Below, piece after piece: positions 32,445 to 43,435 of a stretch of 64,000 nucleotides of DNA (position 1 is the first letter of the stretch; each line of letters begins with the position of its first letter). Made by a program: the position numbers and the translations under genes. Location: assembly GCA_019914995.1 (NCBI GenBank), contig CM034137.1, positions 3,472,001-3,536,000 on the forward strand. The letters are read 5' to 3'. The notes under the pieces were generated by a model. The model did no database searches and had not been told where the DNA came from. It saw only the letters and a program-made list of their open reading frames with translations. Source of the DNA: Acanthochlamys bracteata. Lineage: Eukaryota > Streptophyta > Magnoliopsida > Pandanales > Velloziaceae.

Positions 32445-35400
32445 ATGCCTGGCCAGCTCGCTCCGCTCCATCTCCTACATGCTGCCGGCGCGTTCTCCAG
32501 AACACTTCCCAACCGTTTTAGCTACCTCTCTATCTCGGCCAGAGCACCTGCCGGTTCCCGGCGTCTCTTCTTCACTCGCTCTGCCGCCGCCTCTCCTGGT
32601 GGTTCCAGCGACCGCTCTGTTTCTGCTGCAGCACGGAGCAAGAGCTTGATTGAAGACGAAGCAGAGCTCAGTGATTGGGTTAGTGATCTCCGCTTTCCTG
32701 AAAACGATAGGGACGAAATCGACCGTCGCACAAGCAGCGATAGTGGTAGGGATTCCATGCGGAACTCAAAATTGGACTCGAGGAATCGATTTGGAAGCAG
32801 ACAGAGTGAGAATGGTGATAGGGGAGGTGATTTTTATGGAAAGAAGAGAAGGGAGGGGAGTGATGGGAATTTTTCTCCGAAGAGGTGGCGACAGGATGTG
32901 AGAAAAGCTTCCCAGTTTGGAATGAAGAATAGGTTAGAGGATGTACGTGAAGATAAAGATGACGATGATGAGGAGGAAGAGGAAGAGATTTTTAGTAGTA
33001 GGAAGAGTAAGGGTGCTTTGGCAAGGAAGACAAGGCAGGTCTTTGGGCGAAATTTTGGACAGGGAAGAGGGTCGAGTAGTCCGGAAATGTTAGATAATTC
33101 AGAAGATGACGATGAAGATGATGAAGACGACGAGATCTTTAGTAGTAGGAAGGGTAGTAGTGCTTTGGGTAGGAGGAACAGGAAGGATATGGGACGGAGT
33201 TATGAGCAAGTGAATGGTTCAAGAAGGCAATCACTTGCAGAGATTTCAGATGAAGACGACGAAGATGATGAAGAGGAAAATATCTTTAGTAGGAACAGTA
33301 ATGGGGCTTTTACTACGAGGAAGAAGAAGGATAATCAGCGGAATTACCGGCAGGAGAAAAGATCAAAAGGATCCAAGGTTGCTGAACTATCTGATGAAGA
33401 TGATGGTGAGATGTCTGGATTTGAGGATGATTTTTTTGGTGATAAAGTTGAAAGGAAAGAAGGTGCAGCAAAGACTGTCCCTAAGGAAGATACTTATACT
33501 GTGTCCAATGGAGAGAATGTTCAACAGCCAGTTTTGAGGAGCTTCAGTGGACAGAGTGATACCTACTTGAGCCAAACTAGGTAAAACATTTTCTTTAGTA
33601 TTTGTATTTATATGCTGGCTGGATGTGTGCGTTAACTCAACTAGTAACTCATCTTTTAGCTTTTCTTCTAGTTACTTGTCTTAGATGTAGAGGAATTTGA
33701 TCATTTCATGTTAGTGCAAATTTCTGAAGGCTTCCTGAAGTAACATGAGAAATGTAGAATTTGTTATTGGTTTTCCATGATAGTACTTTTCTTCATTTAT
33801 TTGCAAAATGAGCTTAGTTTTATTTATGTTTGTTTGAGCTTAGTTTGTTTTAGGTTCATGAATAACAGACTTATCTGAATGATTTCTCTTTTTGACCCTT
33901 CACAATGTGTTAAAGAATTACATTTGTTCTGTGCAATGCTGTTGAGTATTTGAATGTTTCTTGCAGCATTGTTTGAGCTGTAAAATGTGTATGTGTGAAT
34001 TTATCTCAAACTCTTGAAGATTTCCTCTAGTTTAGGAACTGATAATGGTAATGTCATGTACAGCGAATACTTCCGATACCTGCTGTGTGGAAGCCATGTC
34101 AACACAGGGATGCTGTCGTTTTTGTGTTCCGTATTAGCTTCATACTTTTAGTTTAAGTTTCACTGTTTATGTTAGCTTTGAATCTCGTGAATCTTGATTC
34201 ATTTATTCAACTGGTAGGCAAGATGTCTGAAATAATGCAAATTATATATTTTGAAAAGCCATTATACAATTGAAATGCTCCTACCCCAGCCTCTTTCTGC
34301 TTCCCTTGTCTTTAGTAGTTTGTAAGATGCCATATTCCTTTTGGTGCTACAGGTTTGATCAGTGCTCCATCTCTCCATTGTCGTTAAAAGGAATAAAATC
34401 TGCTGGATATAAAAGGATGACCATTGTGCAAGAAGCAACGCTGCCTGTCATTCTCAAAGGTTGGTTGAATGTTCCAACTGATGTGTCATTTTTATACCTC
34501 ATTTTACCCTTTTCTGAATACAGCATACGCATAACTGAATCTTGCATTTCATATCTTGCTCAAACATGTGGCGTTTCTACAAGAGATACAAATTTTACAA
34601 TCTGGAACCTTTGTGAATAAGTGCCATCGAAGGAAAGATTACATCATTCCGTAAACCGGTTTACAGGCTTAACAGCATCACAATTGACAGCATCATTCCT
34701 GAAAGAATATGAAGCATATTTGCAAAATCTATAATCTACTAATATAGACACATTTCATCTGCTTCAATGTCATTCTAGTTGATGCATGGTTTTGCACTTC
34801 ACCAATGCCATGCAGAGTTTGTGGTGTTTATGTAATTATTCTTAGTAGACCTATACCATTTTGGTTGTTGTATGGATTGTATAGCCTGCTATTCATGTAT
34901 AATGCAGAATCTTGTCTGCATTATAGTTAAATACCGATATAATGTTCTTGTTGCTCCTGGTGCAGTGTTGATGCAAAGTATTCCTTCCTACTATAGTCTT
35001 GTCATTTCAGATAGAAGTGACCAAGAGAGATCTTATACAAGTTCAATTTTTTATCTATATGTGTTAATTAACCAATATATCTATGTATAGGCAAAGATGT
35101 TCTTGCAAAGGCGAAGACTGGAACTGGAAAAACTGTTGCATTTCTGGTATGTTGGTCTAATCCTTCATGGTGGCAATTGAGCTGCCTTTTTTTTCTTCTC
35201 TCAGTAATTATATAGTTATGTTATTATTTTGCATTTTCATTAACTGTGAGGTGCCATTATGCAGCTTCCAGCTATTGAGGTTGTTGCAAAATTACCGCCT
35301 GTTGATCGTGACCAGAAAAGACCCCCAATTAATGTGCTAGTAATATGTCCAACTAGGGAGCTTGCAACTCAAGCTGCCACTGAGGCTGAAACCCTTTTGA

Positions 35401-38308
35401 AGTATCATCCTTCTATTGGGGTGCAAGTCGTAATTGGTGGCACAAGATTGGCACTTGAGCAGAAGCGCATGCAAACTAATCCTTGCCAGGTTATTGCTTC
35501 AATCTTTCAAAGGATTTCTTTCAGTTTGAAGTCTTGGTGCTGATCAATGTTAAAATATTTAGATTCTCGTTGCAACACCTGGAAGACTCAGGGATCACCT
35601 TGAAAATACTCCGGGATTTGCCACACGGTTAATGGGAGTCAAAGTTCTGGTTCTTGATGAAGCTGACCGTTTGCTGGATATGGGATTCCGGAAAGATATT
35701 GAGAAAATTATTGCTGCCGTCCCAAAACAGAGGCAAACTCTTTTGTTTTCTGCCACCGTTCCTGATGAGGTGCTTGTTGATGCTAAACATATTCATTTTT
35801 AGCTTTTTGAAAGAGGCTTTTCTCATATGAATTTTTATTTTTTTTTGTGGCTTTGTTTTTTGTTTTGTTTTTGTTTGGTACAGGTCCGTCAGATTTGTTA
35901 TATTGCTATGAAAAGAGACCATGAGTTTGTCAATACAGTTGAAGAAGGTAGCGAGGAGACACACTCACAGGTACTGTTTTTCTTTCCTCACCAATTCATT
36001 ACGTACACCCTTTACTAGTTTGTGGGCTTGTTAACTGACTTCTTCGAATGCTTAATTTTAATGGTAATTCAGGTCAGGCAGATGCATATAGTGGAGCCAC
36101 TTGAAAAGCATTTCTCAATACTGTATGGTCTCCTCAGAGATCATATAGCGGAAGATGTTGATTATAAAGTAAGCACTTCCTGTGGATCTCTAGTGTTTGT
36201 AACTTTGGATTATCTTCTGAAATTCTCTCTTGCAAATGTGTGTAGGTCATAGTATTTTGCACAACAGCAATGATGACTAAGCTTGTTGCAGACCTACTTG
36301 CTGAGTTACATTTAAATGTGCGTGAAATTCATTCTCGAAAACCCCAGACATACAGGACGAGGGTTTCTAAAGAGTTCAAAGAATCCAAAGGTCTGATACT
36401 TGTGAGTTCTGATGTATCTGCAAGAGGAGTTGACTATCCAGATGTCACCCTTGTTATCCAGGTAAGGTCCTGAACTTGTTGCCACCTTTTTGGTAACGTC
36501 AGTATCACTGCGCTATAAATTTTCTGGGCAAGTATGCCAAATCCAAATTTTATTGTTGTTAAGGGTGAGCCTTATCATTGTTCTGCTCTCCATGTACAAT
36601 GTTATCTCTGTTCAGGATAAGTACTTCAATCTTAGTTTTATTATGTTATGAGTGAGTACCTATCAAGTTAAACCTACTATGCTGAATTATCATAATGGCA
36701 TCGTTTCAACCCTATAGCTGCTCACTTTTCAGGTCTTTGCTTATGTTGTATGCAGATAGGAGTTCCTGCAGATAGGGAACAATATATTCATAGGCTTGGT
36801 AGAACTGGCCGGAAAGGTAAAGAAGGACAAGGTATACTATTGTTGGCACCATGGGAGGAATTCTTTCTATCTAGCGTCAAGGATTTACCAATGACGAAGG
36901 CCTCCATACCATTGATAGATCCTGAGACTAGAAAAAAGGTGTGTTATATATCCTTTATGTTATTATCCATAAGCCAATGTTGTGAGAGCTGGGTGTGTTG
37001 ATGGGCATTGATATTCTTGTCACACTTGCGAGTTTCTACTTATAGAAACATTTAATATCTCTTGGATTGTGCATTCTTAAATCCTAATGGTACATACTGG
37101 AGGAACTCTAAACTAGCAACTCATGCCTATACTGTAAAATTGGATACAGAAATCCTTGTCATATCCTCAAAAAACATGTACCGGCTACTCCAATGACATT
37201 TTCACCTTATTGTTCCATTACTGTAACGTGTCATTATTTTGAGGCCTGTTCAAAAAGTTGTGCTAGAACTAGGAGCATTCCAGTCATATAATCATACAAT
37301 CTCTATGACTTCTAAGTAAAAGCAGCTCGCAATTACTTTTTTTTTTTTGTATTGATATCAAAGGGAAGTGGGACATTACAGTGTACTGAAGTTTTTCTGT
37401 AGACATTTAGAAGTGTCCACAAATGCTCACTGATCAAGAAAGGGAATTCCTATTACTATAATGTTATGGACTATCGGAATTGAATCTGTCATAATGCATA
37501 AACATGCTCGTATTGTTCGCAAAAGGGTTTGAACATTATCATACGGGTACATCCTCATATTGGTAGATGCTGTTGGTATGCTTCAAATCATGTTATATCC
37601 TAGTATATGTAGGAGCTGGCATGTTAGTGTGTGTGATGGTATCATTTTAACAACCTTTGTCCCCATACTTCATCATACTGATTTTAGTCCCTAGGCTTTC
37701 TTCATCATGATTTTGTGGCATCCTCTTTTTTTCTTTCCACACGAAATTATAAGAAATTTTGCTCCAGATAATGCCAATAAGTTAGGAATGGATTGGTGTG
37801 GAAAAAAGTTGGCTTGGTAATTAATAAGATTCTTCATTGTGAAAATCCATTCTTGGTCTCCTCTGAGCAACTTGAATTGTAGTTTGCATTGCATTGCTCA
37901 ACAGTTTTCAGTGCAGTCTCCCTTTTTTATTGTCCAGACATGTACTGCTGTTTAGTCATAAGCGATGGCTGAAATATTTTCTTTTCTAAAAGTAATATAG
38001 TTTCTTGAAATTACTTTACATTTACAATTGAATACTCCATTTAGTCATCTCTTTCAACTTTTCTTTTTTCCCCTGAATAGGTGGAGCGAGCTTTAGCTCA
38101 TGTAGAACTTAAGAACAAAGAATCAGCATATCAAGCATGGCTTGGTTATTATAATTCAAACAAAAACATCGGCCGTGACAAATTTAAGCTTGTGGCTCTC
38201 GCTAACGACTTCAGCAGAAGCATGGGGCTTGACAACCCTCCGGCTATACCCCAACTTGTTTTAAGGAAGATGGGCCTTCAAAATGTACCTGGGTTGCGGT
38301 CAAAGTAG
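32445..38308 (+). CDS. DEAD-box ATP-dependent RNA helicase, RH26/RH31/RH33-like
   Basis: Ten exons: 32445-33580, 34353-34459, 35091-35146, 35265-35489, 35563-35769, 35884-35970, 36073-36168, 36246-36461, 36756-36938 and 38081-38308. They total 2541 nt and 846 residues with frame kept across every junction, close to Arabidopsis RH26 (about 850). Core motifs: Q-motif region [20 protein letters not shown] (380-399); AKTGTGKT (422-429); PTREL (462-466); TPGR (513-516); DEAD (540-543); SAT (571-573); VIVFCTT (639-645); ARGVDYP (697-703); HRLGRTGR (722-729). The first 60 residues are Arg/Ser/Ala-rich without acidic residues, suggesting an organelle transit peptide. Residues about 60-378 are low-complexity, acidic and Lys-rich repeats. 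The enzyme unwinds RNA using ATP; which of mitochondrion or chloroplast is not settled. Confidence 0.95.
32940..33440 (+). repeat. Internal acidic/FSSRK repeat modules in helicase exon 1
   Basis: Four acidic stretches, three of them followed by a basic tail, recur about every 140-150 bases: [19 protein letters not shown], then [20 protein letters not shown], then [19 protein letters not shown], then [16 protein letters not shown]. They look like degenerate tandem duplications of a roughly 48-residue unit inside the N-terminal extension. Confidence 0.7.
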
Positions 38309-40084
38309 TCATTCAGATGGAGGATACTCCAGAATTTTGTGCATTGTAATTTTCACTCAGCTCTCTTCAGCTTTCTTGAGTACGAAGAGGTGTTCTCCTT
38401 ATTTACTCAGTGTAAGGAATTTTGCCGGAAAGGGCAAAATGTATTTGAATGCATAGGACAAATGCTTACTTATCAGATAATCATCTGGCTCAAAAAGCCT
38501 ACCGTACTTTTGTTTGTAATTGATGAAAAAAATTGCTGCATCTTCATTCTGGCACCTCTCTAGTTCTCATAGAATTTTGCTGTAATTTTGTTCTCAACTT
38601 TGTTTATAAGTGACGGTGGATTTGTGGTAATGCAAGAAAGTTTTAACTTCAAGGATAAAGTGTTAGATGCAGCTTGCCGTTGACAGTGCTGTCGATTGAA
38701 GATTGCATTAGAAACAGTTGTCACAAGAAACAAAGGGTTTCTCCCTACCTACAATGTCTGCAAGGTAGACTTTAAAAAGATTTGAGATGATGTTTGTGGT
38801 TTGCTTTCAGATATTGGTTGTTTTCTTGATATCCAGATTTCTGTTGTACGGGATTGATTGAAGCAGGTTTAAGCTTCGCTTTGTGGAACTTGCTATGGCT
38901 TCCTGGTGACATGTTCAATCGAGGCATGGTATAAAAGGTACAACACGAGCAACTCCATTGAGCAGCCAATGCAAAAGGAAACATGAGAAATGGCTTCTGT
39001 CTTAAGTTTTGAACCCTGGTTCCCAAAGTTAAGAGAGCGAAGAGAAATAGAAAGCCTATAAATTTCTTTTTCTTCAATTTCCTACAGCTGTTTTATGCCA
39101 TTCAATCGGAGGTTGGTACTATTGTAGTATTGTCTGTGCGGTTCATGCACAATTTGGATGATGCATTCTGGCTAGTGCTTTTATAAATTATTCTTTGAAA
39201 CTGAAGTAGGAAATCTTGAACAAGATAACCAAATTATGTGTTTCTGAAATCCAATTGTAAAGACTATCTACATAAACTTAATAAGTAGGTTCTCAGGACT
39301 TTTGGAATGCTTAGAAATATAATTTTTTAAATAAAAATTCTTTTAAAATTTATTTAAAAATAAATTTGATTTTTTTACTTCAAAAATTATATTTAAAATT
39401 TACAACTATAATTTGTTGTGTGGTTTAAATTTTAAATATTATATATTATTAAAATACGTGAAGTATTTATCTGGAACGACAAAAATTTAAAACACAATAC
39501 CAAACCGTTCCCTCTATTAGACAATCTCAAAAAATTGTTCGGTTCCTCGATACCATAAAAGTGCTTTTCAGTTCCATTTTACTTCAACACTTTAATTTAT
39601 TATAATTTTTAATTTTATATTTTTTATAAATTATATAATATTTATAAGAATTTTATAAAATTTTAAAAATATAAAAACTTTTATATTTATAAAATTTAAT
39701 TATTATTCATTTTATTATAATAAAAATAAATTTTATTTTAAAAATTTTAAACATATTCTTTTTTTAGAGATCTTTTTCTATAAAATTACTTTCAAACAAA
39801 ACAATGTAGAAACTCTTCAAACAAAGTTGTCAGTAACTCATAAGAGATTCACGAGTCAATACTTGACTAAACGAACACCCATTATCTATTTTTTATCTTC
39901 TCCACCGCCGAAGCGTTTCAGTGTTTTCTATTGAAGTTTTTAATAAATTTGTTTTTAAGTTTAATTTTCGATAAATACTTAATTCAAACATAAACACACT
40001 CGGAGTTGGATCGTTCCAAATCGAATCTCTGGGGAAAAATTTTCCCTTTTTTTTCCTCCAGAAGGCTTCGATTTCATTGCTTTC
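38309..40084. other. Helicase 3' flank and spacer
   Basis: About 38309-38700 is probably the helicase 3' untranslated region. 39300-39780 is extremely AT-rich and may include decayed MITEs. The last 100 bases before 40085 are probably the leader of the next gene. No further coding exon is supported. Confidence 0.5.
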
Positions 40085-43000
40085 ATGGCGGAATCCGGTG
40101 ATCAACAACCAGTGTGCAATTACTTCCGGAAACCCTCCACCCGCAAAAACATCCGCAAGCGAACCTCCGATGAGAACCATTCTGACGAAGACGACGACGA
40201 TTCCCCCGCTCTCCACAAACCAACCAACAAGAAACCCTCCCTCGCCGCCGACAACAAGCTCCACTTCTCTTCTTCTTCTTCTTCTTCTGCGAAGAAGAAA
40301 TCAGAAACCGAAGAAGACGAACAACAGCGACAACAAGGTTTTTATTACGAGTCCTCAAAGGAGATCCAGGTCCAGCATGATAGCCGTGCTACGGCAGAGC
40401 TCGAGACAGAAACCGAGTTCAACCGTGATGCCCGTGCAATTCGTGAGAGGGTACTCAAACAAGCGCAGGAATCGCTAATTTCGAAAACCAATTCGAGTAG
40501 CAGTGGTTCGGAGAAGCTTTATAAAGGAATTCATGGGTATACTGATTATAAGGCTGGGTTTCGTAGAGAGCAAACTGTTGCTGGAGAGAAAGCAGGTGGG
40601 GCTCATGGTCCTCTCCGTGCTTCCGCACATATTCGTGTCTCTGCTAGGTTTGATTACCAGCCGGATATATGCAAGGATTACAAGGAGACTGGGTACTGTG
40701 GATTTGGGGATGCGTGCAAGTTTATGCATGATAGGGGGGATTATAAGTCTGGGTGGCAGCTGGAGAGGGAGTGGGAAGAAGCAGAGAAGGCACGAAAGCG
40801 AAATTTGGTCATGGGTGGCGATGATGATGATGATGAAGTTGGGGCTGTTGGTGATGATGATGATGATGATGACTCTTTGCCATTTGCTTGTTTTATTTGC
40901 CGCAGACCATTCGAAGATCCGGTCGTTACCAAGTGCAAACACTACTTTTGTGAGCATTGTGCACTTAAGGTATGATGATTCCCTTCTTTATCATGGATGG
41001 TGGCTTCATTTCACAGTGATATTTTACTAAGTAATAAAAGCTTAGTTACTCTTTCAGATATGCTAGTAGATTTGGTATTGAGCGCCTTGTAAGGTTTTAT
41101 GTATAAGGTTTGCTTGATGATTGGATGATTCAATGTTCCTTACTGCACATGCCTATAGGTTTTTCAGTTGAATATCTTGATGAATATCTATAGTTGCTCC
41201 TAAAACTTGACTTAGAAAGTGAATAGTAGTTCAGTGACCCATCAGTTGCATTTGCTTTGTATGATAAAGCGAAGAAGGTGAGTGTTATCCTTTTCCCATA
41301 AGATTAGAACTAACAAATTGCTTGCAATAGTTCACAAATCATGTTGTTTCAATTAAAAAGCATTTGGTTTTTTAGCAGTGAGTATGTTCTATCTACTACC
41401 AATAACATGCAAAGTTATAAAGATATATTAACATAACATGCTGCAGGCTTGAATTCAAGTATTACTGTAGGAAAGTGCTCCTGTTTCCCACTGTCCATCT
41501 AACCCTCTGAAATAAAGGCTTGATTTTCACTAAAAAATAAAAAACAATGGTATACTTTTTACTAAAAGATGGGTCCATATCCTATGCAGTGGCTATAGTT
41601 CAATAATCCATCAACAATGCTATAGTACATAGTGATTGCTTCATGTAAACAAGTTTGTAGTTTTCAGCTTATGCATTACCTCTGTCCATCTACACCCTCT
41701 GAAATAAAAGGCTTGATTTTCACTCAAAAATGAAACAAATGGTATATTTTTTTTACTAAGGGTGTGTTCTTTTACACCCGAAAGTCACTTCTTTTCTATT
41801 AAGAAGTCACTTCTAACTCACTTTTTATTACAAAAAGAACATAAAAAATTACTTCCACACATTTTCCAATACAAAAATAACACATCACTTCCAATAATAC
41901 TATTTCTAACAACTCACTTCTAAGAACTCACTTCCAAAGAACTCACTTCCAAAGCTAAAAAAACACACCCTAAAAGATGGATCCATCTTCTATCCAGTGG
42001 CTATAGTTCTCTAATCCATCAACAATGTTATAGTACATAGTGATTGCTTCATGTAGACAGGTTTGTAGTCTTCCTAGCTGATATATGCAATAAGTCTGCA
42101 TTTAAGTTTTTCATCCTGGAGGTTTTCTTCTGTACCCTATGTAATCAGTTTGCGCTCTTTTTGAAATTTGCACCCATTTACTTTGGGGCACTGTGGCAGT
42201 TTTAGTGGTGGTTTAATATCGTGACTAACTAACGGTAATATAAGCTGCATTGAGTTCATTCTGTAACTCCTCCTTTTGCAATTTATTATGAGTTGACTTA
42301 TGGCTGGTAGTTTTTCATGACTTCATTCGGAGAATGTATACATAATTATGCATTATGAAACACGAGCTTGCATGTTAAAATTGTAATAGATTAAGGTAGG
42401 AGGTTCTATGCATTTCCCCCTGACTCTGTACTCAGGCTCTTTCATCTGTTATGTTTCTGATTAAAGATTGTAGAGAGACGAGCACTTTCTGAATTAGCTG
42501 TACTCCAGGGACAGAGACAGTGATTCTTAATGTGATTTTCCTGTCTAATGTCGCTTCTCAATCAGTTAAGAACATTTAGAAAGGTCTTACTCCATTTCAA
42601 AGGAAAAAACTAATGTATGTTCAAGATGTCAAAGTTGCGTTTACTTGATACTTCGAAATTCTGGGCTTAACAGTTGATCCTATTTTAAGGTTTGTCGGAG
42701 GAAAAATAGTAGAAAGTAAGATTATATATCTTTTCGTCAGTTTTTTATTCCTCCATTCCCAAGCAATTTTTTGAAGGGGTCTGTTTTAACACTATCATTC
42801 ACATAATATATTCTACAAAAGATTTAGGAAATTTGTGTTGTCCAGCATCTATTATCTAATTCATTTGTAGTGCTACAGTATGCTGTTTATTGGTTCATGT
42901 ATTGAAAGTTGTGGTCTTCCTCGCTTGAATGCACAGCTGCTCTAGTGTTGAGGTTTCAGCCACCACATAGGTTTATTTTTCTTTTGGTCATCAACTCATT

Positions 43001-43435
43001 TTTCGCTTTTTGGGTAAGTTTGCAGCATCACATTAGGGCAATTTGACCGTTTTACTGATTCTTGAATATGTTGACATTAAAGTGCCTTAAATATAAGTTG
43101 TCATTAGTGGCTTCTGTAACTTATCCCATTTCGGTTCAACATGTGCTTATTCATCGGCCGATATTTTCTATTACTTCATTTGGAGAATGTACTCGTAATT
43201 CTGCATAACCATGACATGAACTTGCTTTGCTGGGAATTTGTAATAGCTTCATTAATGATTTTATAGAATGAAGTTATGCTTTTGTATTGTGGTTAGCTCA
43301 TCTTTTTTTCCCTGTTATTTACAGCATCATAAAACAAATAAGAAGTGCTTTGTTTGCAACAAACCAACTCAAGGAATCTTCAATGTGGCCCATGAGATAA
43401 AAAAGAAGATGGCAGAGAGCGATAAGATTTGGTAA
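40085..43435 (+). CDS. CCCH and RING zinc-finger splicing factor, RNF113/Cwc24-like
   Basis: Exons 40085-40969 and 43325-43435, 331 residues, similar in length to Arabidopsis C3H1. Residues 1-150 are acidic and Ser-rich. A CCCH zinc finger C196-X8-C205-X5-C211-X3-H215 follows the phrase [20 protein letters not shown], then an acidic loop with two Asp runs, then a C3HC4 RING: C269, C272, C284, H286, C289, C292, C303, C306. The 2355-bp intron falls inside the RING between its sixth and seventh ligands. Yeast Cwc24 and human RNF113A are components of the activated spliceosome, and RNF113A is also a ubiquitin ligase, so a nuclear splicing role is inferred. The start is the first ATG in the CCNYFRKP-type N-terminus. 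A good donor overlaps the stop (ATTTG/GTAAGC). Confidence 0.95.
41491..42082. repeat. Direct duplication within the CCCH/RING gene intron
   Basis: About 41491-41672 and 41682-42082 are copies of one segment, starting CTGTCCATCTA(A/C)(A)CCCTCTGAAATAAA and ending GATTGCTTCATGTA(A/G)ACA(A/G)GTTTGTAG. They are about 90% alike apart from a 211-bp insertion in the second copy. A second, more diverged pair (phrases ACTTCATT(C/T)GGAGAATGTA at about 42320 and 43175) suggests further internal duplication of the intron. Confidence 0.8.
41760..41970. mobile_element. Tourist-like (PIF/Harbinger) MITE
   Basis: A 211-bp element with terminal inverted repeats GGGTGTGTT and AACACACCC, flanked by TAA on both sides (41757-41759 and 41971-41973). 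The matching copy of the duplicated intron segment near 41566 reads ACTAAAAGATGG with a single TAA, which is the unoccupied site. A 3-bp TAA target and GGGTGTGTT termini are the signature of Tourist-type PIF/Harbinger MITEs. Internal ACTCACTTC(C/T) repeats recur about every 20 bases. No coding capacity. Confidence 0.9.

Noticed and set aside
40083..41030. Several frames of up to 175 codons on both strands
   Set aside because: Shadow frames of CCCH/RING exon 1, caused by its GAT and TCT repeat runs.
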